This document shows positions 46,592 to 55,069 of a stretch of 64,000 bases of DNA, one piece after another (positions within the stretch are counted from its first letter, which is position 1; every line of letters starts with the position of its first letter). Both the position numbers and the translations under genes were made by a program. Source of the DNA: Rhodanobacteraceae bacterium (lineage in GTDB: Bacteria; Pseudomonadota; Gammaproteobacteria; Xanthomonadales; Rhodanobacteraceae). The DNA is taken from positions 94,636-158,635 of the forward strand of contig JAEUPP010000049.1 in NCBI GenBank assembly GCA_016790075.1. The letters run 5' to 3'. The notes below the pieces were generated by a model. The model saw nothing but the letters and a program-made list of their open reading frames with translations, ran no database searches and was not told the origin of the DNA.

Positions 46592-47683
46592 ATGACCTTC
46601 AGCCCAGAAGATCACGCCCATATGGCCGCCGCGCTGCGTCTGGCGGAGCTGGGTGCCTATACCACCAAGCCGAACCCGCGAGTGGGCTGTGTGCTCGTCA
46701 ACGACGGCGAGGTAGTCGGAACCGGCTGGCACCGGCGCGTCGGCGGGCCACATGCGGAGGTGTTTGCTTTGCGCGAGGCCGGAGCGCGTGCGCGTGGCGC
46801 TACAGCCTATGTCACGCTGGAACCCTGCGCCCATCACGGACATACGCCACCCTGCGCCGATGCGCTGGTTGCCGCCGGTGTCGCACGCGTTGTTGCCGCC
46901 TGCGAGGATCCGTTCCCGGCTGTGGCTGGCGGGGGGTTGGCGCGGCTGCGGGCCGCTGGCGTCGTCGTGGAATGCGGCCTTCAGCGGGAGCACGCACGCG
47001 AGCTCAATCGCGGTTTCATGAGCCGCTTCGAGCGCGGCCGGCCCTGGGTCCGGGTGAAGCTCGCGCAGAGCCTCGACGGCCGCACCGCGCTGCAGGACGG
47101 CCACTCGCAATGGATCACCGGTGCCGCCGCGCGCGCTGATGTGCAGCACTGGCGCGCGCGCAGTGGAGCGGTACTGACGGCTGCGGGCACTGCGCGGGCG
47201 GACAATCCGCGCTTGACCGTGCGCTTTGATGGCGCGCGCGCCTTCGCCGCACCGCTGCGTGTCGTCGTCGATACGCGGCTGGATGCCTTGAAGCCGGGCT
47301 GCCATCTTCTCGACGCTACGGCACCGACCCTGGTGATATACGGTGACGCACCGGCTGTTCCACCGCCACGCAGCGGCATCGAGTATCTGAAGCTGCCCAT
47401 GCGCGACGGACGCATGCAGCTGGATGCGCTGCTGGCGGCCCTGGTCGCGCGGGGAGTCGACGAAGTGCAGGTTGAAGCTGGACCGGTGTTTTCCGGCGCC
47501 TTGTTCGCTGCCGGCCTGGTCGACGAATTGCTGCTTTATATCGCCCCGCTGCTGCTGGGCGACAAGGCGTTGCCGCTGCTTGCGTTGCCGCAGCTGTCGG
47601 ACATGAGTGCGCGCTGGGCGCTGCGTGTTGTCGATCGGCGCCAGGTCGGCGATGACGAGCGTTTGCTGTTGCGACCTGTCTAG
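46592..47683 (+). CDS. ribD: Bifunctional riboflavin-specific deaminase/reductase
   Basis: 363 residues. The N-terminal deaminase domain holds the zinc site: GGPHAEVFALREAG and TLEPCAHHGHTPPCADAL (His, Cys, Cys). The C-terminal reductase domain includes RPWVRVKLAQSLDGRTAL, QWITGAAARADVQHWRAR and VDEVQVEAGPVFSGALFAAG. It performs the second and third steps of riboflavin synthesis from GTP. The final ribosome-site-rich gap to ribE is only 33 bases, so it is the first gene of the riboflavin operon. Confidence 0.96.
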   Translation: MTFSPEDHAHMAAALRLAELGAYTTKPNPRVGCVLVNDGEVVGTGWHRRVGGPHAEVFALREAGARARGATAYVTLEPCAHHGHTPPCADALVAAGVARVVAACEDPFPAVAGGGLARLRAAGVVVECGLQREHARELNRGFMSRFERGRPWVRVKLAQSLDGRTALQDGHSQWITGAAARADVQHWRARSGAVLTAAGTARADNPRLTVRFDGARAFAAPLRVVVDTRLDALKPGCHLLDATAPTLVIYGDAPAVPPPRSGIEYLKLPMRDGRMQLDALLAALVARGVDEVQVEAGPVFSGALFAAGLVDELLLYIAPLLLGDKALPLLALPQLSDMSARWALRVVDRRQVGDDERLLLRPV

Positions 47684-47716
47684 GTAAATAAATAACTTTT
47701 AAACAAAGAGAAAATA

Positions 47717-48328
47717 ATGTTTACCGGAATTGTCCAGGCGCTTGGCCGGATCGTGGCGCTGGAACCCGTTGCTGGTGATCTGCGTATCGAGATCGATACT
47801 GGCGATCTCATTCTCGATGACGTCAAGCTGGGTGACAGCATCGCCGTGAATGGTGTTTGCCTGACGGTGATCGCGCTGACGGCAGGGCGCTTCAGCGCAG
47901 ATGTTTCCACCGAGACGCTGAGCTGCACGACGCTTTCCGCACTGGCCTGCGGCGCGCGCGTCAATCTTGAAAAAGCGCTGCGCCTGGCTGACCGGCTTGG
48001 CGGCCATCTCGTGTCGGGCCATGTCGACGGCGTCGGCGAGGTCGTCGCCATCGCACCGGATGCGCGTTCACTGCGTTGGGAGTTCGCGCTGCCGGCGCCG
48101 CTGGCGCGTTATGTCGCAGCCAAGGGGTCAATCGCAGTCGACGGGGTCAGCCTAACCGTCAACAGCGTCGCTGGCCGCCGCTTCAGCGTGAACCTGATTC
48201 CGCACACGTTGCAGCACACGATCTTCGGCGATCTCGTCGTGGGATCCTCGGTCAATATCGAAGTTGACCTGATGGCGCGGTATGCGGAGCGGCTTTTCGC
48301 CGGCGAGAAAACTGCGGCCAGCGACTAG
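47717..48328 (+). CDS. ribE: Riboflavin synthase, alpha subunit
   Basis: 203 residues. Two lumazine-binding halves are visible: MFTGIVQALGRI with NGVCLTVIAL, and the internal repeat LDGHLVSGHVDGVGEV with DGVSLTVNSVAGRRF. It dismutates two 6,7-dimethyl-8-ribityllumazine molecules to riboflavin. The A/T-rich leader (AAACAAAGAGAAAATAATG) differs from the GC-rich surroundings and provides a ribosome site. Standard length. Confidence 0.96.
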   Translation: MFTGIVQALGRIVALEPVAGDLRIEIDTGDLILDDVKLGDSIAVNGVCLTVIALTAGRFSADVSTETLSCTTLSALACGARVNLEKALRLADRLGGHLVSGHVDGVGEVVAIAPDARSLRWEFALPAPLARYVAAKGSIAVDGVSLTVNSVAGRRFSVNLIPHTLQHTIFGDLVVGSSVNIEVDLMARYAERLFAGEKTAASD

Positions 48329-48429
48329 CGGGCAACCAACAACGGCTTTTTGCTATTTCCCGGCCCCTGATGCGAGGGGATTTTCCCATTCACAGCCAGC
48401 CCCGGCCTGATCAGAGGTTTCCCAGTCTC

Positions 48430-49524
48430 ATGCCTTTTGACACCATTCCCGACATTCTCGACGACATCCGCGCCGGACGCATGGTCGTCATTCTCGATGA
48501 CGAAGACCGCGAGAATGAGGGCGATGTGATCATGGCGGCGGAAAAAGTACGGCCCGAAGACATCAATTTCATGGTGCGCGAGGCGCGTGGGCTGGTCTGC
48601 CTTGCGCTGACCCAGGCGCGTTGCCGCCAGCTCGGCCTCAAACCCATGGTCGTCGACAATACCTCGCCGTATCAGACCAATTTCACCGTGTCGATCGAAG
48701 CGGCAGAAGGTGTCACCACAGGAATATCGGCTTACGATCGCGCGCATACGGTGCGTACTGCGGTGCGGCCCGATGCGCGGGCGCAGGATTTGTCGCAGCC
48801 CGGTCATATCTTTCCACTGACGGCGCAACCCGGAGGCGTGCTCACGCGTGCGGGGCATACCGAAGCAGCCAGCGACCTGGCCGCGCTGGCGGGGCTGGAA
48901 CCCGCCGGCGTGCTGGTTGAAGTACTGCACGATGACGGAAGCATGGCGCGCCGGCCCGAGCTGGAAGCGTTCGCGCGCAAGCATGGACTGCGCATAGGCA
49001 CCATCGCCGATCTGATCCGCTACCGTCTGGAAACGGAAAAAACCATAGAGCGTGTGCACGATGAAAGCGTCGAAACCGAGTTTGGTCCGTTCCGGCTCGT
49101 GGCGTATCGCGACATAGTTAACAAATCTATTAATTTTGCGCTGGTGCGCGGAACTGTGGACGATGGCGAAGCCGTGCTGACGCGGGTGCATGTGCGTAAC
49201 ACGCTGTCGGATGTGCTGCATCTGGTGCGCGACGACCTCGGTCTGACCGTGACGGCGGCGTTGCGCCGCATAGCCGCGGAACAGCGCGGCGTCGTGCTGG
49301 TGTTGTCAGAGCCGGGCGAAGATGAAGCGCTACTCGACCGGCTGACCCGGCGCAGCCGCAGCGAAGGCAAGTCCGAGGCCGTACAGGAGTGGCGCCGCCA
49401 TGGATTGGGCGCGCAGATCCTTGCCGATCTGGGCATACGCCGCCTGCGCGTATTGGGTACGGCGCGCAGGCTGGTCGGCCTGGCCGGCTTTGGCCTTGAG
49501 GTCGTCGCTCACGAAGCGGGCTGA
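48430..49524 (+). CDS. ribBA: 3,4-dihydroxy-2-butanone-4-phosphate synthase with degenerate cyclohydrolase II domain
   Basis: 364 residues. The RibB domain (1-200) is complete: [51 protein letters not shown]. The following domain (about 215-364) has the cyclohydrolase II fold but lacks the zinc cysteines: where active enzymes read RVHSECLTGD...C-x-C, this one reads [20 protein letters not shown] (252-271). It should therefore supply only dihydroxybutanone phosphate; a separate ribA must exist elsewhere. Start ATG 48430 matches the family ([20 protein letters not shown]). Confidence 0.93.
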   Translation: MPFDTIPDILDDIRAGRMVVILDDEDRENEGDVIMAAEKVRPEDINFMVREARGLVCLALTQARCRQLGLKPMVVDNTSPYQTNFTVSIEAAEGVTTGISAYDRAHTVRTAVRPDARAQDLSQPGHIFPLTAQPGGVLTRAGHTEAASDLAALAGLEPAGVLVEVLHDDGSMARRPELEAFARKHGLRIGTIADLIRYRLETEKTIERVHDESVETEFGPFRLVAYRDIVNKSINFALVRGTVDDGEAVLTRVHVRNTLSDVLHLVRDDLGLTVTAALRRIAAEQRGVVLVLSEPGEDEALLDRLTRRSRSEGKSEAVQEWRRHGLGAQILADLGIRRLRVLGTARRLVGLAGFGLEVVAHEAG

Positions 49525-49590
49525 ACCCCTGGCCGGCGGCCGGTCGCCGCCTCGGGTAGAATGGCCGGCCCTTTCCTGATGCCAGCACCC

Positions 49591-50055
49591 ATGCCGTTGA
49601 TTGCCGGCGAGTTGCGTGTCGACCCGAATAGCCGCATTGCCATCGTAGCGAGCCGTTGGAATCCGCGTATCGTGGATGCTCTGGTGGCGGGCGCCGAGCA
49701 GGCGCTGTCTACGCACGGCGTGTCGCCCGATGCCATTGATCTGCTGCGTGTGCCGGGTGCCTGGGAAATTCCGATTGCCGCGGCACGGGCCGCAGCCGCC
49801 GGACGTTATGAGGCCGTGCTGTGCCTGGGTTGTGTAGTGCGTGGCGACACACGCCACTATGAGCACGTCGCTGACGGGTGTGCCCAGGGACTGATGCGGG
49901 TGGCGCTCGATTTCCGCCTGCCCGTGCTCAATGGCGTGCTGGCGGTAGAGCGTTACGAAGATGCCGCCGCACGTGCGGGCGGTATACATGGCAACAAGGG
50001 CGAGGAAGTTGCTCTGGCCGCGTTGGAAATGATTGATCTGGGGAGAAAGCTGTGA
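49591..50055 (+). CDS. ribH: 6,7-dimethyl-8-ribityllumazine synthase
   Basis: 154 residues from ATG 49591 ([20 protein letters not shown]), close to the usual 154-156. In-frame ATGs at 49561 and 49579 are alternatives; none has a good ribosome site. It joins the RibA/RibD and RibB products into lumazine. Recognisable are [53 protein letters not shown] and [18 protein letters not shown]. The stop overlaps the nusB GTG start. In position, between ribBA and nusB, it is conserved in gammaproteobacteria. Confidence 0.92.
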   Translation: MPLIAGELRVDPNSRIAIVASRWNPRIVDALVAGAEQALSTHGVSPDAIDLLRVPGAWEIPIAAARAAAAGRYEAVLCLGCVVRGDTRHYEHVADGCAQGLMRVALDFRLPVLNGVLAVERYEDAAARAGGIHGNKGEEVALAALEMIDLGRKL

Positions 50056-50507
50056 CGAATTCGCGACGACCTGAAGGTGTGGATCTGGCCGCGCGTTCAC
50101 GGGCGCGGCGCCGCGCACTGCAGGCGCTGTATGCGTGGCAGTTGTCCGGCAGCATGATAGGCGGCGTGATCGACCAGTTCCGCCATGAGCAGGACATGGA
50201 AGTTGCCGACATCGAATATTTTGAAGATCTGGTTCGCGGGGTAGAGCGGCATTGCGCTGAACTTGACGCCGGCCTGCTGCCGTTCCTGGGCCGCGAAATC
50301 GCCCAGGTCGATCCGATCGAGCGCGCGGCGCTGCGTCTGGGCGCCTACGAGCTCAAGTACCGCGCCGACGTGCCGTACCGCGTCGTCATCAACGAGGCCA
50401 TAGAGACGACCAAACGTTTTGGTGCCGACCATGGCCACACGTATGTCAACGGCGTGCTCGACAAGCTGGCCGGCGAATGGCGCAGAACTGAATACCGCGG
50501 ACGCTGA
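50052..50507 (+). CDS. nusB: Transcription antitermination factor NusB
   Basis: 151 residues, the usual length. NusB binds boxA RNA with S10 (NusE) and supports antitermination of rRNA operons. [18 protein letters not shown] at the N-terminus, the conserved [20 protein letters not shown] region and [30 protein letters not shown] at the end are diagnostic. The GTG start overlaps the ribH stop (GTGA). It links riboflavin genes to thiL in the standard order. Confidence 0.96.
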   Translation: MTNSRRPEGVDLAARSRARRRALQALYAWQLSGSMIGGVIDQFRHEQDMEVADIEYFEDLVRGVERHCAELDAGLLPFLGREIAQVDPIERAALRLGAYELKYRADVPYRVVINEAIETTKRFGADHGHTYVNGVLDKLAGEWRRTEYRGR

Positions 50508-50539
50508 TCTGGCGCTGTTGCAACGATGGCAGTTGACAC

Positions 50540-51520
50540 ATGGGCGAGTTCGCGCTGATCGAGGAAATCCGCCAGCGCTGCAACGTGCCGCGGCCTGACG
50601 TGACGCTGGGCATCGGCGACGATGCGGCGCTGCTGCAGCCACGTGCGGGCAACGAGCTCGCCGTCAGCATGGATACCCTGGTTGCCGGGGTGCATTTTCC
50701 GGCCACGACAGCACCATTTGACCTGGGCTGGAAGGCGCTTGCGGTCAATCTTTCCGACCTGGCAGCAATGGGGGCCGAACCAGCCTGGGCCACCCTCGCG
50801 CTGACCCTGCCCAGCCCCGATGCCGACTGGCTGGCACGCTTCTGCGAAGGTTTTGCCGCGTTAGCCAGGGCCCATGAGCTGGCGTTGGTCGGTGGGGACA
50901 CGACACGTGGCCCGCTGTCGATCACGCTGACCGTGCAGGGTTTTGTGCCGCGTGGCGCGGCGCTGCGTCGCGACGGTGCACGTGCCGGCGACCGCATCGT
51001 CGTCAGCGGCCATCTGGGTGAAGCGGCTGCAGGCTTGAGCTTGTTGCTCGGCACGGACGCGCCGCGCGGATTGGGCGACGCTGACCGCGAACACTTGCTG
51101 CAGCGGCTGAACCGGCCGCATCCACGCCTGGCGCTGGGCTTGGCCTTGCGCGGCATAGCCAGCGCTGCCATCGATATCTCCGATGGATTGCACCAGGATC
51201 TGGGGCATATCGCGGCACGCAGCGGGCTTGCGGCGCGCATTCACGCCGATTGTCTGCCGCGGTCGGACACGCTGGCGCGCGCCGGTGATGTGCTGCAGTG
51301 CCTGCGCTGGCAACTCGCCGGCGGTGATGACTATGAACTTTGCTGTGCGGTGCCGCCGGATCGCATGGCGCAGGCATTGGCGGCAGCTGCGCGCTGTGGT
51401 GTCCCGCTAACCGATATCGGCGCTTTCGAGCCCGGTTCACAGGTTCGTGTCATCGGCCGGGGCGGCGACGAAATTGCTGTGGGCTATGGCGGTTGGGAGC
51501 ATTTCAGCGCATGCACCTGA
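50540..51520 (+). CDS. thiL: Thiamine-monophosphate kinase
   Basis: 326 residues, matching ThiL. It phosphorylates thiamine monophosphate to the diphosphate cofactor used, for example, by transketolase. Visible segments: MGEFALIEEIRQRC, LGIGDDAALLQPRAG, KALAVNLSDLAAMGAEPAW, LVGGDTTRGPLSITLTVQG and AIDISDGLHQDLGHIAARSG. The pgpA start lies 10 bases inside its end. Position after nusB is conserved. Confidence 0.96.
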   Translation: MGEFALIEEIRQRCNVPRPDVTLGIGDDAALLQPRAGNELAVSMDTLVAGVHFPATTAPFDLGWKALAVNLSDLAAMGAEPAWATLALTLPSPDADWLARFCEGFAALARAHELALVGGDTTRGPLSITLTVQGFVPRGAALRRDGARAGDRIVVSGHLGEAAAGLSLLLGTDAPRGLGDADREHLLQRLNRPHPRLALGLALRGIASAAIDISDGLHQDLGHIAARSGLAARIHADCLPRSDTLARAGDVLQCLRWQLAGGDDYELCCAVPPDRMAQALAAAARCGVPLTDIGAFEPGSQVRVIGRGGDEIAVGYGGWEHFSACT

Positions 51521-52005
51521 GCGCCGCGCAACGCCGGCTTGTTCTGCGTCATCCGGCCGGCTGGATCGCAAGCGGCTTCGGCACGGGATTGAGTCCAGTG
51601 GCGCCGGGGACGGTAGGTTCTGCGGTCGCGTTGCTGCCTTGGCTGTGGCTGCGCGAATTGCCGTTGAGCGTCTATATCGTCGTCGTATTGGCCGCGTTCG
51701 TGCTCGGCGTCTGGGTTTCGCACGTGCTCGTGGCGCGGTTGCGGGCAGAGGATCCGGGCTGGATCGTTATCGACGAATTCGTCGGCCAATGGCTGGCGCT
51801 GATGTTTGCTCCGCGCGGCTGGATTTGGGTATTTGCGGGTTTTTTGCTTTTTCGATTATTCGATATTTGGAAACCGTGGCCGGTATCCTGGGCCGACCGC
51901 AATGTTGACGGTGGCCTTGGCGTCATGCTCGACGACGCACTGGCGGGATTGCTTGCGGCAGCGGCGCTTGCGGCGCTTGCGGCGCTTGCGACTTTGCTGG
52001 GCTAG
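51511..52005 (+). CDS. pgpA: Phosphatidylglycerophosphatase A
   Basis: 164 residues from ATG 51511, overlapping thiL by 10 bases. PgpA dephosphorylates phosphatidylglycerol phosphate in the inner membrane. SGFGTGLSPVAPGTVGSAVA, GWIVIDEFVGQWLAL and FRLFDIWKPWPVSWADRNVDGG are characteristic. Its C-terminus has an Ala-Ala-Leu repeat from three tandem GCGGCGCTT units (51961-51987). Its TAG (52003-52005) is shared, as CTAG, with the stop of the pilO remnant on the other strand. Confidence 0.95.
   Translation: MHLSAAQRRLVLRHPAGWIASGFGTGLSPVAPGTVGSAVALLPWLWLRELPLSVYIVVVLAAFVLGVWVSHVLVARLRAEDPGWIVIDEFVGQWLALMFAPRGWIWVFAGFLLFRLFDIWKPWPVSWADRNVDGGLGVMLDDALAGLLAAAALAALAALATLLG
51961..51987 (+). repeat. 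Three tandem GCGGCGCTT units in the pgpA 3' end
   Basis: Three exact 9-bp units, keeping frame and encoding Ala-Ala-Leu repeats. It probably varies in copy number by slippage without disrupting PgpA. Confidence 0.8.
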
Positions 52006-52230
52006 CGGCGCGCCTCATTCCGGATATGGCAGTATTCCTCGGTCTGCACTTCGGCGCTGAATTCGCCGTCGCTGCCGGCCGCCGAGGCAAGTTGCCGCCC
52101 GCATATGCATTGCACCGGAACGATGTCCTCGTAGTCGCAAGAAACGCCTGCAGCGCTGCTGTCCCGCCGCGCAATGCAAAGCGGAGTTCGCAGATCGGAT
52201 AAAAATCGCGCAGGCGTTCGCCGTCGCGCG
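52002..52230 (-). pseudogene. Remnant of the 3' end of the pilO-like gene
   Basis: This stretch matches the last 230 bases of the intact pilO-like gene at 56018-56581, including its stop codon and identical blocks such as GCTGAATTCGCCGTCGCTGC. The peptide reads DIVPVQCICGRQLASAAG, then SDGEFSAEVQTEEYCHI and NEARR, against DIVPVQRIRGLQLASVAG and so on in the intact gene. A single-base deletion around 52145-52170 shifts the frame, and no start remains. Its stop overlaps that of pgpA. I interpret it as one end of a duplication made when the 4-kb island arrived or rearranged. Confidence 0.85.
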
Positions 52231-52271
52231 TTCAAACACCGCTGTTCAAACTCAGATAATTCAAACTCAGA
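52231..52271 (+). repeat. Three phased TTCAAAC repeats at the island boundary
   Basis: TTCAAAC occurs at 52231, 52245 and 52260, period 14-15; the last two extend to an identical 12-mer TTCAAACTCAGA. They begin exactly where similarity to the pilO 3' end stops. Confidence 0.7.
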
Positions 52272-52352
52272 CACGCACAAATCAGAACAATCCGACGCGG
52301 CACCGGGATGTTTTCGCATGCGCTCACAAAGCAGCGGCGAGACAATGCCCTT

Positions 52353-53321
52353 ATGGCCCAGCCCCGCTCGCAATTGGTCTCTTCGGATGAACGCGGCGTA
52401 TTCCACTGCGTGCAACGCTGTGTGCGCCGGGCCTGGCTGTGTGGTGAGGACCAGTACACCGGCATTTCCTTTGAACATCGCAAGCAATGGGTCACGGACC
52501 GAATAACCCTCGTTGGCCAGTGCTTTGCCGTGGCGATCCATGCCTACGCCGTGATGAGCAATCACCTGCACCTAGTGCTGGAGGTTGATCCGCTGGCACC
52601 GGCGCACTGGTCTGATGAAGACGTTGCACAACGCTGGGTACGGCTATTTCCGCCGCGCGAGGCCACCGCGTTGGCTTTCGAGATGAAATGCCAGTCCGTG
52701 ATGAATGACCCGATTCGTCTGGGCGTGGTCCGCCAACGTCTGGGCAGCTTGTCCTGGCTGATGAAGTGTCTTGTCGAACCGATTGCCCGCCGTGCGAATG
52801 TGGAAGACTTCTGCAAGGGACGGTTCTGGGAAGGCCGCTTCAAGTCGCAGGTGTTGAAGGATGAAAAGGCGCTGCTGGCGGCGATGGCCTATGTGGACTT
52901 GAACCCAATTCGGGCAGGCATTACGGACTGTATGGAGGATCAACAACACACCAGCGTGAGCGAGCGGATACAGGAAGCGAATGATCGCCCGCAGTTGCTG
53001 GCCTGTGGGATACAACCTCGAGTCGCCACCATCTCCCCGACTTTGTCGGATATCCGACTGCGGGATTACCTGGCACTGGTGGAATGGACCGGCAAGCAGC
53101 TAAGGAACGACCACGGTGGCGCTATTTTCGAAGCAGCGCCGGCGATTGTTGAACAGATAGAGAAGAACGTCAGTCGCTGGCCGGTGCGGGTCAAGGCCAT
53201 CGGTTCGCGTTACTGGCGTGTTGTCGGCGAGGCGCAGGACCTGGTCGACACTGCCAAGGCACTTGGTCAGCGCTGGCTGCGTGGTATTGGATTTGCGAGG
53301 TCGTTGGGGAAAGTTCGGTGA
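52353..53321 (+). CDS. Y1-type (REP-associated-like) transposase
   Basis: 322 residues from ATG 52353 (MAQPRSQLVSSDERGVFHCV). The Y1 single-strand transposase core is shown by the HLH metal motif in MSNHLHLVLEV (His71 and His73) and by KGRFWEGRFKSQVLKDEKAL with AMAYVDLNPIRAGI, typical of IS200/IS605-related and REP-associated transposases. It lacks a partner accessory gene, and obvious flanking palindromes were not found within 100 bases. These enzymes are usually domesticated or single-copy, acting on repeats. An irregular repeat array starts 130 bases downstream. An in-frame ATG at 52308 is a possible alternative start. Confidence 0.85.
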   Translation: MAQPRSQLVSSDERGVFHCVQRCVRRAWLCGEDQYTGISFEHRKQWVTDRITLVGQCFAVAIHAYAVMSNHLHLVLEVDPLAPAHWSDEDVAQRWVRLFPPREATALAFEMKCQSVMNDPIRLGVVRQRLGSLSWLMKCLVEPIARRANVEDFCKGRFWEGRFKSQVLKDEKALLAAMAYVDLNPIRAGITDCMEDQQHTSVSERIQEANDRPQLLACGIQPRVATISPTLSDIRLRDYLALVEWTGKQLRNDHGGAIFEAAPAIVEQIEKNVSRWPVRVKAIGSRYWRVVGEAQDLVDTAKALGQRWLRGIGFARSLGKVR

Positions 53322-53451
53322 GTCTGATGACCGGGATACTTGAAGCGCGCAGGCGAGGATTGACTGCGGGCAAAGAATTTTTTTGTTGAAACGCGTGGAA
53401 AAGCCCACTGCCTCGCCGTAGAACAATGGCGGGGTAATGGGAGTGAAAGTT
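53322..53451 (+). other. Spacer between Y1 transposase and repeat array
   Basis: No gene. A weak imperfect inverted repeat, CCTCGCC (53411-53417) and GGCGGGG (53428-53434), could form a short hairpin but is not convincing as a transposon end. Confidence 0.4.
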
Positions 53452-53668
53452 ATGGGTGTCCTAGGTTCGTAGGTTCGCTACGTCTGATGGGTGTCCTAGG
53501 TTCGTCCTAGGTTCGAGGTTCGATGGGTGTCCTAGGTTCGCTAGGTTCGAGGTTCGATGGGTGTCCTAGGTTCGGATGGATGGGTGTCCTAGGTTCCGGA
53601 TGGGTGTCCTAGGTTCGAGGTTCGATGGGTGTCCTAGGTTCGAGGTTCGCTAGGTTCGCTAGGTTCGA
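53452..53668. repeat. Irregular array of ATGGGTGTCCTAGGTTC units
   Basis: Seven copies of the 17-mer ATGGGTGTCCTAGGTTC start at 53452, 53487, 53523, 53557, 53580, 53600 and 53625. Steps are 35, 36, 34, 23, 20 and 25 bases. Gaps are filled with shorter units such as AGGTTCG, TAGGTTCG and CTAGGTTCG. Each unit contains the palindrome CCTAGG. Spacers are not unique, so this is not CRISPR; it looks like a nested tandem array grown by slippage. It invades the 3' part of the gene upstream of it on the minus strand. Confidence 0.93.
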
Positions 53669-53768
53669 AAGCATCGGCCAACAATCCCAGCATGTCGCGT
53701 CGGCGCGGGGCATCGCCGCCACCCAGAACGGCGATCCGGTATGCGGCCGGTGGCGATTCGCTGGTCAT
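53634..53768 (-). pseudogene. Gene truncated by the repeat array
   Basis: ATG 53768 overlaps the paiB stop in an ATGA junction, the mark of a genuine operon partner. It encodes MTSESPPAAYRIAVLGGGDA, then RRRDMLGLLADAFEP, before entering the repeat array (SEPSEPRT) and stopping at 53634 after only 44 residues. The opening AYRIAVLGGGD looks like a beta-strand plus Gly loop, as at the start of an enzyme. The rest of the gene is missing. I do not recognise the family. Confidence 0.55.
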
Positions 53769-54424
53769 TGGCGATCCTCCCGGCGCGCGGCTGGCGAAGC
53801 GGCGTTCGGATAATAGTGGTTCCGGCGAGTCAGCATTTCGGCCGCTACCAGCGCCGATTTGTCGCCACGCCGCTGCAAGTGCTGCGCCGTCAGGTCGAAC
53901 TCGTCGAGGCAACGATTCTGGCTGAGCTTAAAAATGCATTGGATATCCGACACCCGCAGATCGATGCACTGAATCATGGGTGTCAGCGCGGCAACGTAGC
54001 CCGCCGGCAGACTGTCGAAACGGTGCGCTGGACTGGTCTCGAAGGTGTTCTTCAGCAGCGCGAGATGCTCGATCAGCACATCGTCGCCAGGAAAGTGGAT
54101 CTCGCCGCGGACATGCACCGCCATGTAGTTCCAAGTACCGCCGAAGCTAGGCGTCAGCTGCCAACTGCCGAGTATCGGTGCGTCCGGCCCGATGAAGCTG
54201 GCGAAAATGGACGGCGATCGTTGCAGCGCCCGCCCGTGATCGGAGTCGCGCATTACGTGGCCGCGCAGCACCAGCGCATCGCCCCAATCGTGGATCAACA
54301 ATGGCAGGTGCGTGGCAGCCACATTGGCGCCGTCGAAAGCCACCAACGTCGCTAACGGGTAGCGCTCGATGAACTCGCGGATTTGTGCGCGGTCGCTGAC
54401 GTGGAAACGTGAATCGGCGTACAT
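53765..54424 (-). CDS. paiB: PaiB-like FMN-binding protein
   Basis: 219 residues. The family, often annotated FMN-binding negative transcriptional regulator, has a split-barrel flavin fold. Typical segments are IREFIERYPLATLVAFDG, ATHLPLLIHDWGDALVLRGH, SWQLTPSFGGTWNYMAVHVR and GEIHFPGDD. MYADSRFHVSDRAQI at the start is also normal. Some members regulate proteases and sporulation in Bacillus, but in proteobacteria the role is unclear. It overlaps the truncated gene downstream by 4 bases. The island location suggests acquisition, though its composition is not obviously foreign. Confidence 0.88.
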   Translation of the reverse strand: MYADSRFHVSDRAQIREFIERYPLATLVAFDGANVAATHLPLLIHDWGDALVLRGHVMRDSDHGRALQRSPSIFASFIGPDAPILGSWQLTPSFGGTWNYMAVHVRGEIHFPGDDVLIEHLALLKNTFETSPAHRFDSLPAGYVAALTPMIQCIDLRVSDIQCIFKLSQNRCLDEFDLTAQHLQRRGDKSALVAAEMLTRRNHYYPNAASPAARREDRQ

Positions 54425-55069
54425 CGGATGGTCTCCGTGCGACGCCCGGTCGGCATCGCTTCATCGCAAGATACGCAATAGGGATCGCGATCCGACATTC
54501 GTGCGTTCGATCCGATGCAAGCGCGGCATGGTCAAGCGCCGGATTCCGGCTCACCGCGCTTGTCCCCTCGACCGCGCTCAGGGCACGCCGCGCGGCCGGC
54601 GGGTGGTCACGCCGCCGCAGCGGGCGGCGTGCTGCTGAACGGTAGGGCGCTACCCGCCTGTCGGCGTTGTTTCCGCGTACTGATAGGCCATCGCCGCTGT
54701 GCGGGGTAGGAAATCGCAGGGTCAACCATGCTTCGGCACAGCTGCACGCCTCATGCGTTGGGTCGGCTGCGTGTGCGCATGCTCCGGCGGATCACTTTCT
54801 GAGCTGGCGACGATTAGCTCCAGGTGTCCGGCCCGTCGATGTGCGTGCGTGTCTTGAGGCTGCGATTCGATCACCAACCGCGAGCGAAAATGGCGCAAGG
54901 CGAGCGGCCTCGCGATATCGGCCAACGATTCCGGTAGCGCCAGATCATGGCGATTTTCCCGAATCGAACGAATCACGTTGAGCTTTCGGTGGCAGACGCC
55001 GAATTGCGGCCCGTTCCACGCGCAGCAGCGCAAGGGAGGCAAACAGAGCTCAACGCAGCGTGCTCGAAC
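54425..55069. other. Gene-poor stretch in the island
   Basis: 645 bases without a confident gene. It presumably contains the paiB promoter next to 54424. Several overlapping open frames lack consistent similarity. The part 54722-55042 may be a decayed regulator gene, listed separately. Confidence 0.5.
54722..55042 (-). pseudogene. Possible AraC-type HTH remnant
   Basis: On the minus strand the frame reads LNVIRSIRENRHDLALPESL, ADIARPLALRHFRSRLVIES and THAHRRAGHLEL. The spacing loosely follows the AraC double helix-turn-helix pattern (N-terminal helix, ESLADIA, HFxRxF-like, THAHxRRxRLE-like). There is no credible start, and the Gly/Ser positions of a functional HTH are lost, so if related it is decayed. 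Chance resemblance in a GC-rich frame is a real alternative. Confidence 0.25.

Noticed and set aside
48329-48429. FMN riboswitch before ribBA or ribE
   Set aside because: The conserved FMN-aptamer segments (such as GGGGTGAA...CCCACCGGCGGT) are not found in this gap or in 47684-47716.
53411-53434. Transposon end hairpin for the Y1 transposase
   Set aside because: The arms CCTCGCC and GGCGGGG pair imperfectly and no matching hairpin exists upstream of the gene.
53452-53668. CRISPR array
   Set aside because: Repeats are 17 bases, steps vary from 20 to 36, and the gaps are partial copies of the same unit rather than unique spacers; no cas gene is nearby.
54147-54725. 192-codon minus-strand frame upstream of and over paiB
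   Set aside because: It overlaps the PaiB-like protein in another frame; its peptide is Arg/Pro-rich with no family resemblance.
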